Below, piece by piece: positions 55,546-62,998 of a stretch of 64,000 nt of DNA. The notes under the pieces were generated by a model, which saw nothing but the letters and a program-made list of their open reading frames with translations, was not told the DNA's origin and did no database searches. This stretch comes from Candidatus Rifleibacteriota bacterium (GTDB lineage: Bacteria; Riflebacteria; Ozemobacteria; Ozemobacterales; Ozemobacteraceae). The translations under genes and the position numbers were made by a program. The stretch spans positions 1 to 64,000 of the forward strand of contig JAKQOH010000210.1 in assembly GCA_029565415.1 (NCBI GenBank), written 5' to 3'. The first letter of the stretch is position 1. Each line of letters opens with the position of its first letter.

Positions 55546-55938
55546 TCAATCGAGGCCCAGGTCTCCGATGATCTTGTACTGGTCGCCTTCCCGCAGAATA
55601 CTCAGTTCGCGGCCCGGGAAGGCCTCGGCCAGCCTCTCCCGCAGGAGATCGAGCGCCTCTGCCTCAATCGCCTCACGGGCCGCCCCGGGAACCGGTTCGA
55701 AGGTCGCCAGACGCACCCGGAACACGTAGCCTTCGCCGTGGGCTGAGCCGAAGCCGGCGGTATAACCGACGCTCAGATCGAACAGGCCGTCGGCATCCCG
55801 CGTGCTTCCCTCGCCGTGCGCCGGCCGGTGGGGCTTCCGGGAAAAACGGCTGCCATGACGCTTTTCGAGCTCCGCGTCGGCCTGATCGAACGCCTCGCGC
55901 AGCTTCGCCTCCCAGGCTTCGACTCTGGCAAGGCTCAT
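55546..55938 (-). CDS. Conserved small protein, unknown function
   Basis: A 130-residue cytoplasmic-looking protein: helical acidic/basic N-terminus (LARVEAWEAKLREAFDQADA ELEKRHGSRF), then strands FDLSVGYTAGFGSAHGEGYV FRVRLATFEP and the C-terminal alpha-beta unit EALDLLRERLAEAFPGRELS followed by YKIIGDLGLD. I do not recognise the family. Its ATG overlaps the stop of the YhcH/YiaL-like gene (ATGA), so the two are coupled. A decayed copy of its last 41 codons lies 10 kb away at 45678-45800, on the other side of the second giant gene. Between this gene and the giant (55413-55545) there is a 7-bp hairpin (55477-55493) without a U tract. Confidence 0.7.
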   Translation of the reverse strand: MSLARVEAWEAKLREAFDQADAELEKRHGSRFSRKPHRPAHGEGSTRDADGLFDLSVGYTAGFGSAHGEGYVFRVRLATFEPVPGAAREAIEAEALDLLRERLAEAFPGRELSILREGDQYKIIGDLGLD

Positions 55939-56387
55939 GGGGCTTCTATTTTTACAACTATTTTCCGGACGGGGCCGGGATTCCCGTCCAACGCCATGCC
56001 TGGCATGTGGGCGTCTTCCGGAAAGAGGATGACGGCCATCTCCGGGGCGAGCGTGAAGAATTCGCCCTCTCCCGAAAGCACCGACAGGTCGCGGGCGTCA
56101 TCATGGGACTCGAGGCGCATTTCCCCGAGACGGCCGAAGCCGAACCGCTCGCGGCCCGAGGCGACGAGCTGGACGTCGACATACCGGCGGTGCGCTTCCC
56201 AGAAGCCTTCGCCGGGCCGTTTCGTCGTGTAATCCGACACCGTGACGAAGAGACGCTCCCCGTCGATCTCATGGCGGCCCACGGCCAGCGATGCAAGATC
56301 ACGGGCGCCGAGCCACGCCCGGGCCCGCGCCAGGGCCGGCAGACACCCGTCGTAACGGGCCAGGGATTGCAGTCCGGTGACGATCAT
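55935..56387 (-). CDS. YhcH/YjgK/YiaL (DUF386, TabA-like) family protein
   Basis: A 150-residue cupin-like protein of the YhcH/YjgK/YiaL family. Marks: FWEAHRRYVDVQLVASGRER (metal-binding Glu and His of the 'WE.H..Y.D.Q' motif), FFTLAPEMAVILFPEDAHMP (third His) and the ending PVRKIVVKIEA. Members act in sugar or sialic-acid catabolism (YhcH) or affect biofilm (TabA); the exact reaction is not established for most. GGAG lies 6-7 nt before the ATG at 56387. It is followed, with an ATGA overlap, by the unknown 130-residue gene. No sugar-pathway genes surround it. Confidence 0.9.
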   Translation of the reverse strand: MIVTGLQSLARYDGCLPALARARAWLGARDLASLAVGRHEIDGERLFVTVSDYTTKRPGEGFWEAHRRYVDVQLVASGRERFGFGRLGEMRLESHDDARDLSVLSGEGEFFTLAPEMAVILFPEDAHMPGMALDGNPGPVRKIVVKIEAP

Positions 56388-56605
56388 GGCATACTCCTTC
56401 GCATGAGGTCAGTATGCCCGAACACGCCCGGCTCCGCAACAGAGAGAACGCGGATTGCGGCGGGTTCAGCCCCATTTCCCCCGGCTGATGGTTTTGTTTT
56501 CCCCGCATGCCGGGTATGGCTGGGCGCTGGAGGACATCGGCAAACATGCCGATACAGGAAAGGAGAGTTCTTTTCGGAATGACCACCAGGAAGGAGAAGC
56601 TCGTG

Positions 56606-56737
56606 ATGAAAGCAGAGATCGTTTCGGCCCCTCATCAGCGCGAATGCAAGGCCTGTTCCCGGTTCACCATCCTGAAAACTCCGTGCAGGTCAGAGGCCTG
56701 CATCTACCGCCAGAGAGAAGCCCAGAGCGCCCGGTAA
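56606..56737 (+). CDS. Small Cys-rich protein (43 aa), possible zinc knuckle
   Basis: A 43-residue reading frame starting MKAEIVSAPHQRECKACSRF and ending SARstop, with AAGGAG ~9 nt before the ATG. Four cysteines, CKAC...CRSEAC (CX2C-X9-CX4C), could hold one zinc. The stop codon lies in the loop of a strong terminator, so the transcript would end right at the gene's end. This argues for a real short gene with its own mRNA. Longer in-frame starts upstream are possible but lack a ribosome site. No family is recognised. Confidence 0.55.
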   Translation: MKAEIVSAPHQRECKACSRFTILKTPCRSEACIYRQREAQSAR

Positions 56738-56760
56738 ACCAGCCGGGCGCCATTTTTTTC
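56727..56760 (+). terminator. Rho-independent terminator overlapping the 43-aa gene's stop
   Basis: GCGCCCGG (56727-56734), loop TAAACCAG containing the stop codon, CCGGGCGC (56743-56750), then CATTTTTTTC. A strong stem with a good U tract. Confidence 0.85.
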
Positions 56761-56766
56761 GCCCCA

Positions 56767-56775
56767 TGGTAGAAT
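56767..56775 (+). promoter_or_regulatory. Extended -10 promoter candidate for the ankyrin gene at 56785
   Basis: TGGTAGAAT sits directly after the terminator's U tract and ends 9 nt before the ATG, with no Shine-Dalgarno between. The mRNA would be nearly leaderless. Confidence 0.4.
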
Positions 56776-56784
56776 GCTGCTGCC

Positions 56785-57621
56785 ATGGCGAAACACAATG
56801 ACGTGACGTCGGTCCTGCCGCTCATCATCGGCGGGGCCTACATCCTTGCCCAGTTGTATCTCGGCGCGGCCCGGGAAGCGCGCACCCCGCAGCCTTCCGC
56901 CGGCCCGTCCGTTGCCGTCGAGTATCCGCCGTCCCGCGACGACGGCCCCTACACCCTCGACCGGGAAGGCCGCACGCCGCTGCATCTGGCGGCCAGGCTG
57001 GGCCTGCTCGATCTGATGGAAGTGTATCTGCTGCGCGGCGACATGGTCGATGCCACCGATCGGGATGGAAACACGCCCCTTCTGCTTGCGGCGGCAAAAG
57101 GCCATGAAAAAGCTGTTCTGATGCTGCTTTCGAAAGGTGCCCAGATCGATGCCCGCAACCGGGGCCGGCGCACCCCGTTTCTCGCCGCCCTTTTCGGAGG
57201 CCACGGCAAGGTCGCGATCATCCTGGCCAATGCCGGAGCGGATCTGAAAGCTGTCGACGGGGCGGGCTGGACGGCGCTGCACTGCGCGGCCGAAAGCGGT
57301 CTCGAGGAGTGGGTGAAACGCCTGCTGATCCTGCGGTTCGACCCGAACGCCCTGCGCGTTCAGGAGTGGACCCCGCTCCACGTGGCCATCTACAAGCAGC
57401 ACCCCGGCTGCGTCCGGTATCTTCTCGAGGCGGGCGCGAATCCGGCCCTGGTCATGGGATACGGCCACTCGGCCCTGGATATGGCCCGCAACAGCCCGAA
57501 CCCCCGCATACGCGAGGAGATCGGCCGGATCCGCGAGATGCCGCGCGGCAAACCCGCCTGGATGACCCCGCCGGCCGAGCAGGAGACGCTCCCGCCGGAA
57601 GCGCCGGAACGCCCTCGCTGA
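56785..57621 (+). CDS. Membrane-anchored ankyrin-repeat protein
   Basis: A 278-residue protein with one N-terminal helix (about 9-27, SVLPLIIGGAYILAQLYLG) and then five clear ankyrin repeats: GRTPLHLAARLGLLDLMEVY, GNTPLLLAAAKGHEKAVLML, RRTPFLAALFGGHGKVAIIL, GWTALHCAAESGLEEWVKRL and EWTPLHVAIYKQHPGCVRYL. The C-terminal 30 residues are Pro/Glu-rich. The repeats are closer to consensus than those of the other two ankyrin proteins here. A periplasmic or cytoplasmic protein-binding role is likely; the target is unknown. No ribosome site precedes the ATG. It converges on the dipeptidase gene with 9 bp between stops. Confidence 0.88.
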   Translation: MAKHNDVTSVLPLIIGGAYILAQLYLGAAREARTPQPSAGPSVAVEYPPSRDDGPYTLDREGRTPLHLAARLGLLDLMEVYLLRGDMVDATDRDGNTPLLLAAAKGHEKAVLMLLSKGAQIDARNRGRRTPFLAALFGGHGKVAIILANAGADLKAVDGAGWTALHCAAESGLEEWVKRLLILRFDPNALRVQEWTPLHVAIYKQHPGCVRYLLEAGANPALVMGYGHSALDMARNSPNPRIREEIGRIREMPRGKPAWMTPPAEQETLPPEAPERPR

Positions 57622-57630
57622 CCCTTTCCG

Positions 57631-59172
57631 TCAGAAGCGTTCGGCGAGCAGTCTCGTCAGAAGCCCGAAAAAGCGGCCGACGCTCGGCACGTTCAGCCGT
57701 TCGCGCGGCGTGTGGGCGTTCTCGATCGTCGGGCCGAACGACACCATCTCCATGCCGGGCACCCGCTCGGCGATCGCGCCGCACTCGAGACCGGCATGCA
57801 CGACGTTCAGCTTCATCGCGGAGCCGGTGACGGCGCGGTACAGGTCGCACACCTTCTTCACGAGCGGCGCATCGGGGCTCGTCTGCCACGGTGGATACGG
57901 CACGCCCGCCTCGCAGGTACCGCCATGACGGGCCGCCAACCGGGCGATCGTCTCGCCCAGGGCGGCGATCGCGGGCGGTTTCGAGCTCTGGAGGTGGGAA
58001 ATCAGCGTCACGGATTCGGTCGCGGTCGTGATGACGCCGGGATTCATCGACGTCTCGACCAGCCCGGGGAACTGGCTGCTCATCTGCTGGATGCCGCTGG
58101 GCAGCTCGAGGATGAACTCCGTGAATTTGCGGGTCTCATCGACCGACAGCGCGTCGGGCTGCCGGCCGAGAATCGGAACGACCCGCAGCTCGATGCCGGG
58201 GTCGGCGGCGCCGTATTCGCGCCGCAGCCGTTTCTGGAGCGCCGGCAGCATCTCGGCCAGGAACGGCAGATGCTTCGTCGGGATGACGAGGTCGAGCAGG
58301 ACGTCGCGGGGGATCGTGGTGTCGATGCTGCCGCCACGGATCGCGATCAGCCGCAACGGAACGACCGAGGCGACGGTGCGCAGGAGCTGGCCCGCCAGCC
58401 GGATCGCATTCGCCCGGCCTCGATGGATGTCGACGCCGGAATGGCCGCCCTGGAGCGAGCCGATCGTGACCCGTAGCGCCTGCACATCCGAACCGCCGGC
58501 CGGTTTGCGCGGCCACGGCAGCACGGCCGTGTCGGCACGGCCGCCGGCGCAGCCGATGTTCAGCTCGCCATCCGTCTCGCTGTCGAGATTGATCAGCCGC
58601 CGGCCCTCGAAAAAGGTCGGCGTCAGGCCATACACACCCGTGAAGTTCCCCTCCTCGTCGACGGTGAACAGCAGCTCGAGCCGCCCATGCTCGGCAGCAG
58701 CGCCGCGCATCAGGGCGAGCAGCGCCGCGACACCGATGCCGTTGTCGGCCCCCAGCGTCGTACCGTTCGCGCTCACCCACTCCCCCGACACGCCCGGCAC
58801 GATCGGATCCCGCTCGAAATCGTGACGGCTCTCGGGAACGCGGTCGCACACCATGTCGAGATGCGCATGACAGACCGTGACCGGCTCTTTTTCGCGACCC
58901 CGGGTTGCAGGAACCCTGACCAGCAGATTGCCGACGGCATCGACCGTGGCTGGAAGGCCCAACCGGTCCGCCTCGGCTTTCAGCATATCGCGAATGCCCG
59001 CCTCCCGGCCTGAGCCGCGCGGGACGGCGCTGATTTCCCAGAATGCCCGCCAAACTTCTGCCCCGGGGCCGTTTCGGAGGGTTTCCGGCACGTCCGCCGC
59101 CCGGGCAGTATCCCAGGAAAAAGCGCAGAAGCCGAATGTCATCATATATATAAACAGAACGATATTTTTCAT
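57631..59172 (-). CDS. pepD: Exported aminoacyl-histidine dipeptidase (PepD type, M20 family)
   Basis: A 513-residue enzyme; GAGAGGGAAG before the ATG at 59172 and a signal peptide (NIVLFIYMMTFGFCAFSWDT ARAA) support the start. Metal and catalytic residues are all visible: VCHAHLDMVCD (His104, Asp106), TLGADNGIGVAA (bridging Asp143), FTVDEEGNFTG (Glu173/174), INLDSETDG and VVHAGLECGAI. The order matches PepD/PepV-type dinuclear zinc dipeptidases that cut Xaa-His and broader dipeptides. E. coli PepD is cytoplasmic, so the signal peptide is notable. The usual TVDEEIGMTGA is changed to TVDEEGNFTGV here. It is divergent from the DUF4105 gene. Confidence 0.92.
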   Translation of the reverse strand: MKNIVLFIYMMTFGFCAFSWDTARAADVPETLRNGPGAEVWRAFWEISAVPRGSGREAGIRDMLKAEADRLGLPATVDAVGNLLVRVPATRGREKEPVTVCHAHLDMVCDRVPESRHDFERDPIVPGVSGEWVSANGTTLGADNGIGVAALLALMRGAAAEHGRLELLFTVDEEGNFTGVYGLTPTFFEGRRLINLDSETDGELNIGCAGGRADTAVLPWPRKPAGGSDVQALRVTIGSLQGGHSGVDIHRGRANAIRLAGQLLRTVASVVPLRLIAIRGGSIDTTIPRDVLLDLVIPTKHLPFLAEMLPALQKRLRREYGAADPGIELRVVPILGRQPDALSVDETRKFTEFILELPSGIQQMSSQFPGLVETSMNPGVITTATESVTLISHLQSSKPPAIAALGETIARLAARHGGTCEAGVPYPPWQTSPDAPLVKKVCDLYRAVTGSAMKLNVVHAGLECGAIAERVPGMEMVSFGPTIENAHTPRERLNVPSVGRFFGLLTRLLAERF

Positions 59173-59281
59173 CTTCCCTCTCCGGGTGAATTGGTTCACG
59201 GGCACTCGCCGGTGGCGGCAACAAGTCCATGGTACATCAGGGTCGGGGTTGACGCGACAAGAATCCGGCCGGCAGGTATAA

Positions 59282-59290
59282 TGGTACAAT
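59282..59290 (+). promoter_or_regulatory. Extended -10 promoter candidate for the DUF4105 gene
   Basis: TGGTACAAT fits TGnTAnnnT. A second possible box, TATAAT (59277-59282), overlaps it. TTGACG (59249-59254) is too far for either. The start near 59297 leaves a short leader with GGGGGAG. Confidence 0.45.
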
Positions 59291-59315
59291 ACTCTCGATG
59301 AATGGGGGAGAATTC

Positions 59316-60434
59316 ATGCAGCTTCGCAACAACGTCCTGGTGATCGTTCTGTGTATTCTGACGATGCTGGTGCCGCCGGCCGGATTTGCCGGCACGCCGG
59401 CGGCCCAGGCCCCCGAAGCGCGGGGCGGATACGGCGTCCAGTACACCCTCGACGGCGTTCTCGAGCTTCAGGAGGGCGTGGTGACGCTGCACACCGGCGA
59501 CGGACGGGTGTTCACCCTGCTGGTCAATCCGAAGAAGGTCGCCTCGTGGGTCGGGCGCACCGTCCGGGTCGAGGGCCTCGCCCGCCAGGCCGATGATCTC
59601 GACCGCTGGAAGGTGAAAAAGATCACCCCCGTTCCGCCCGATCCCGACACGAAGATCGAGCTGCCTCCCTACAAGTCGTTCCAGAAGCCCCCGGCCCTCA
59701 TCGGCCGCAAGGGCGATACGTTCCAGGTGGCGAACGTCCGGTGGGACATCGCCCCCGGCGGAACCGGGAAAGCCGACGAGGAGCCGGCCTACGGCTGGCG
59801 CACGGCGACGATCCGGCCCGACCGCGTGAAGAACGTGTATTTCGTGAAGAAGCCCTTCCCGCCCGAATGGATCGCCGCCCACTCGCTGATGGTGTTCACC
59901 TTCGACAAGGGCGGCATGGTCGACGAGACCGGCCGTGAATCGAGCGGCCTGGTGCTGACGATCGAGGCCTACCAGCGCACCAACCAGAAATACGGCCTGG
60001 TGGAAGGCATGAAGCGCCGGTTCGGCGTCGTCTGGCTGCTGACGACCTGGGACAATTACCTCGAGCAAAGCTGTCATTACGGCAAAGGCAAGCTGCACCT
60101 GTATCCCGTGCGGCTGACCGGCGACCAGAAGAAGCAACTGGCGCGCGAGGCGATCGAACAGGCCGTGGTAAACCGCGAAGGCGAGTTCTACCACACGATC
60201 ACGAACAACTGCACGAACAACCTCGTCATCCTGCTGAACCGCGTCCTCGAGCCGGCCCGGCGCATCAAACTGTGGGCGCTGCCGAGCTTCATCTACAACT
60301 TCCGCGCCACGATGCCGGTCTGGGTCCCGCCGATGCTGACCAAGCGCGGCCTGCTCGGTCCCGAACTGCCGGTGGTCGACACCACGACCTGGAAGGCCCC
60401 CTGGGCTCAAAACCCCGACACCTACAAGCCCTGA
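59316..60434 (+). CDS. Exported DUF4105-family protein
   Basis: A 372-residue protein; GGGGGAG 7 nt before the ATG at 59316 decides between two starts. The signal peptide is NVLVIVLCILTMLVPPAGFA. A small N-terminal OB-like domain (about 40-105, GVLELQEGVVTLHTGDGRVF) precedes the DUF4105 region, whose marks are KYGLVEGMKRRFGVVWLLTT, REGEFYHTITNNCTNNLVIL (the conserved Asn-Cys-Thr-x-Asn) and Asn-Arg after it. The conserved Cys suggests a papain/NlpC-like enzyme, but no activity is established for the family that I can state. Likely periplasmic. It is followed by a hairpin and then an M23 peptidase gene. Confidence 0.75.
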   Translation: MQLRNNVLVIVLCILTMLVPPAGFAGTPAAQAPEARGGYGVQYTLDGVLELQEGVVTLHTGDGRVFTLLVNPKKVASWVGRTVRVEGLARQADDLDRWKVKKITPVPPDPDTKIELPPYKSFQKPPALIGRKGDTFQVANVRWDIAPGGTGKADEEPAYGWRTATIRPDRVKNVYFVKKPFPPEWIAAHSLMVFTFDKGGMVDETGRESSGLVLTIEAYQRTNQKYGLVEGMKRRFGVVWLLTTWDNYLEQSCHYGKGKLHLYPVRLTGDQKKQLAREAIEQAVVNREGEFYHTITNNCTNNLVILLNRVLEPARRIKLWALPSFIYNFRATMPVWVPPMLTKRGLLGPELPVVDTTTWKAPWAQNPDTYKP

Positions 60435-60448
60435 CCAGAAAAGCATCC

Positions 60449-60479
60449 AGCGGGCGCCGGTTCGAAGCCGGCGCCCGCT
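60449..60479 (+). terminator. Strong hairpin between the DUF4105 and M23 genes
   Basis: AGCGGGCGCCGG (60449-60460) pairs perfectly with CCGGCGCCCGCT (60468-60479) around a TTCGAAG loop. Only TT follows, so it may terminate weakly or separate two transcripts by mRNA processing. Confidence 0.5.
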
Positions 60480-60499
60480 TCCCATGAGGATCTATTTTG

Positions 60500-61702
60500 A
60501 TGAATATATTCAACTCACCTCTCCGCCGAGGCGCTCCTCTGTTCATTCTCGCCGCCCTCTTCACGGGCATCTCCGCGTCGTGCCCGGCCATGCCGGCGGT
60601 CCCCGGAACGCCCGGCGCCGCCGGCCCGGATCTCGTCTATCGCGCCGAGGACCTCGAGTTCCGTCCGGAACGGGCCGCCCGCGTGATCGGCGATGCCGAT
60701 GTCGAGGCGATGCTCGCGAAGCTGCTCGGCGACAAGGCGTTCCTGCTTCCGCTGCTGCAGCTCGACCGGGCCGATCGGCGGGAGAAGCTGCGAAACGTCC
60801 TCCAGATCGCCGAGACCGTGAAAGCGCTCGACCTGGGGAATCTCGACGCGATCGAAAACGTCCTCCGGGTCGATGCCCTGACGGACGTCTGGCGCGGCAT
60901 CCAGGGGCTGCGAGGAAAAGCGGTTTCCGAGTCCCAGCTCGAAGGGCTGCGCCGGGCCGTCGAAACCTACGGCACCCTGGCGGATCTCGCCCGCCGGTTC
61001 GGCAACACCCCGAAGCGCGGCCGGTATGCCTTTCTGCTCGCCACGGCCCGCGAGGAGCTCGCCCGGCGGATCAAGGATCCCGAAAAAGTGCGGCTACTCA
61101 AACAGCTCATCCGGGAGGATCTCCTCGAAGCCCTCGCCTCGCTCGGCTCGAAGCCGGCCGGCGAGTCCGGTGAAAAACCCGATGAAGAGCCGCTTCCGGC
61201 AACCCGCGAGGATATCGAGGAGAAGCTCAAGACCCTCGACGAGGAGTTCGGGGGCATCTCCCCCCTCCGCGCCCCCGGCGGCAAAGGCGTCACGACCACT
61301 TCGGCGATGGGCATGCGCCGCCATCCGAAAACCGGCCGCATGCGGTACCACTCCGGCATCGACCTGGCCGGAGCGGGCTGCGACGGCTGGAAGGTCGCCG
61401 CGATCGGACCCGGCCGTGTCGTTTCCAGCGGCTGGAATGGCGGCTACGGCTACATGGTCGTCCTGCGTCACGATCTCGACGCCGGCCTCGTCTACTCGCG
61501 ATACGGCCATCTGCGGCGCGAGGGGCGTCTCCCTCCCGGCACCGTCGTCGGCCGGGGCGATCCCATCGGCCTGTGCAACAACACGGGGGTCTCGACCGGC
61601 CCCCATCTGCATTTCGAGATCCGGCGGCACGCCGAGTCCGGCCGCCCCGTCGATCCCCGCCCGTTCCTCTCGGAATCGGCCGATGCTCTCCTCGCGGACT
61701 GA
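60500..61702 (+). CDS. Exported M23-family metallopeptidase (peptidoglycan hydrolase type)
   Basis: A 400-residue protein from the ATG at 60500 (GAGGAT ~10 nt upstream), with signal peptide RGAPLFILAALFTGISASC. Residues ~45-235 are alpha-helical and charged (AEDLEFRPERAARVIGDADV; REDIEEKLKTLDEEFGG), a likely regulatory or anchoring domain. The C-terminal LytM domain has all zinc and catalytic residues: YHSGIDLAG (His284, Asp288) and GPHLHFEIR (His369, His371), with GRGDPIGLCNNTGVSTGPH. Such enzymes cut peptide cross-bridges in the cell wall or serve as activators when residues are missing; here the site is complete. An AT-rich island (GAATATATTC) overlaps the start. Confidence 0.92.
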   Translation: MNIFNSPLRRGAPLFILAALFTGISASCPAMPAVPGTPGAAGPDLVYRAEDLEFRPERAARVIGDADVEAMLAKLLGDKAFLLPLLQLDRADRREKLRNVLQIAETVKALDLGNLDAIENVLRVDALTDVWRGIQGLRGKAVSESQLEGLRRAVETYGTLADLARRFGNTPKRGRYAFLLATAREELARRIKDPEKVRLLKQLIREDLLEALASLGSKPAGESGEKPDEEPLPATREDIEEKLKTLDEEFGGISPLRAPGGKGVTTTSAMGMRRHPKTGRMRYHSGIDLAGAGCDGWKVAAIGPGRVVSSGWNGGYGYMVVLRHDLDAGLVYSRYGHLRREGRLPPGTVVGRGDPIGLCNNTGVSTGPHLHFEIRRHAESGRPVDPRPFLSESADALLAD

Positions 61703-61714
61703 GAATTTCATATC

Positions 61715-62872
61715 ATGAACAATACTATATACACCCACACCATGGCGCTCGGCCTGATTTTCTGCGTCTCGACGGCAGCGGCCGACGCGGGCATCGGCTC
61801 GGATCTCGCCAGGAAACTCGAGACGCTCCGGGCCGCCCGCGCCGCTCGCACGGCCTCCGCCCCGGCGCCGCTCCGGCCTCCCAGCGTCCCGTTACCGCCC
61901 GCGGCCGTCACGGCCGCCACCCCGGCCGTGGCGACGGCCACGGATGCCGAACCCGATCTGGCCGATCCTGACGGCGTACTGTCGGGCCTCTCGACCCGGC
62001 GGCCGGCCGACGCGATTGACTGGCAGCCGCTGACGGCACTTCCGGCAGCCCCGGACGGCATCGAGGAAACCCTCCAGGCCCCCGGCCTCGTCGTTTCGGC
62101 GGACGGCACACCGTATCTCCTCGAACCGCACGAGCGGCGCATCTCGCTGCTCGACCCGGCAACCGGCCGTCTGAGCCTGTCTGCCCGCGACACCGTTCCC
62201 GGCCTCATCGAGATCGCCGATGCCGCCGTGCTCGCCGACGGCGGTCTCGCCCTGGCCGACAACCGCCGCCAGGCCGTGCATCTATTCCGGTCGTTCCGGC
62301 ACGCGGCAACGGTCGGCCTGATCGGGGAACGGCGCCTGTTCCGGTTTATCCGGCACGTGTTTCCCCTTCCCGGCGGCAGGTTCGGCGTGACCGATTCGGG
62401 AGCCAACCGCAGCTTCCTGTTCAGCGCCGGCGGCGACCTCGTGGCGGAACTGCCAGGCACCGTCGAGCCCGTCTGGCTGGCAGGCTCCCTCGTCCGCCTG
62501 GTATCCGACGACCACCAGGTGCGCGCCCTAGCCGTCGATCCCTCCACGGGCCGCGAAACATCGCTGTTCACCTACGCGCCGCCCCCCGGCCAGATTCCGC
62601 TCGATGCGCGCGTCATCGGCACCGCCGCCGGCGGGAGCGAGCTCGCCGTCCTCGTCTCGGAAGGGGCCGGCGACGCCGATCATCCCGCCTGGAGCCGCGT
62701 TCTGCGGTATCGGGCCGGCGCCCTCCGCACTGCCTCGGTTCTGCCCGACCTCTCGTTCGACCTGTCCGGCAAGCGCTCCTGTATCCTGACCGACCGGGGC
62801 GGTCAGGCGCTGCTCATCGCCCTGCGCGCCTCCACGGCCGGCACCGGCCTGTTCGCCGCCCGTCTTCCCTGA
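61715..62872 (+). CDS. Exported propeller-like protein, unknown function
   Basis: A 385-residue protein; the ATG at 61715, 12 bp after the M23 gene, has only a weak ribosome site. The signal peptide is probable (TMALGLIFCVSTAAADAGIG). After an Ala/Pro-rich linker (about 38-95) the remainder is made of blade-like units with repeated 'ADG...L.D...R.....' text: VVSADGTPYLLEPHERRISL, ADGGLALADNRRQAVHLFRS, PGGRFGVTDSGANRSFLFSA. This is the cadence of NHL/YVTN beta-propellers, which bind proteins or ligands. No catalytic motif is seen. It probably shares the M23 transcript, so a role in envelope upkeep is possible. Confidence 0.6.
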   Translation: MNNTIYTHTMALGLIFCVSTAAADAGIGSDLARKLETLRAARAARTASAPAPLRPPSVPLPPAAVTAATPAVATATDAEPDLADPDGVLSGLSTRRPADAIDWQPLTALPAAPDGIEETLQAPGLVVSADGTPYLLEPHERRISLLDPATGRLSLSARDTVPGLIEIADAAVLADGGLALADNRRQAVHLFRSFRHAATVGLIGERRLFRFIRHVFPLPGGRFGVTDSGANRSFLFSAGGDLVAELPGTVEPVWLAGSLVRLVSDDHQVRALAVDPSTGRETSLFTYAPPPGQIPLDARVIGTAAGGSELAVLVSEGAGDADHPAWSRVLRYRAGALRTASVLPDLSFDLSGKRSCILTDRGGQALLIALRASTAGTGLFAARLP

Positions 62873-62908
62873 CGGCAACCCGCCTCGCCCCGAGTGGCGC
62901 AACGACAA

Positions 62909-62972
62909 GCCGGGCGCATCGCGATGCGCCCCTACAAGTCATTGAATCGGCTCCGCTCTCGTAGGGGCGGAT
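62909..62972. repeat. Short dispersed repeat, copy 2, with extended hairpin
   Basis: GCCGGGCGCA-N4-GATGCGCCCCTACAA (62909-62937) repeats the element at 31058-31086. Here ATGCGCCCCTAC (62924-62935) also pairs, 11 of 12, with GTAGGGGCGGAT (62961-62972), giving a larger hairpin between the propeller-like gene and glmS. Confidence 0.65.
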
Positions 62973-62998
62973 CGTGACCCGGCGGCAAGAAACGCCCG

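Noticed and set aside
59249..59282. TTGACG...TATAAT as a normal promoter of the DUF4105 gene
   Set aside because: The spacer is 22 bp, too long for a standard sigma-70 promoter; the overlapping extended -10 at 59282 is preferred.
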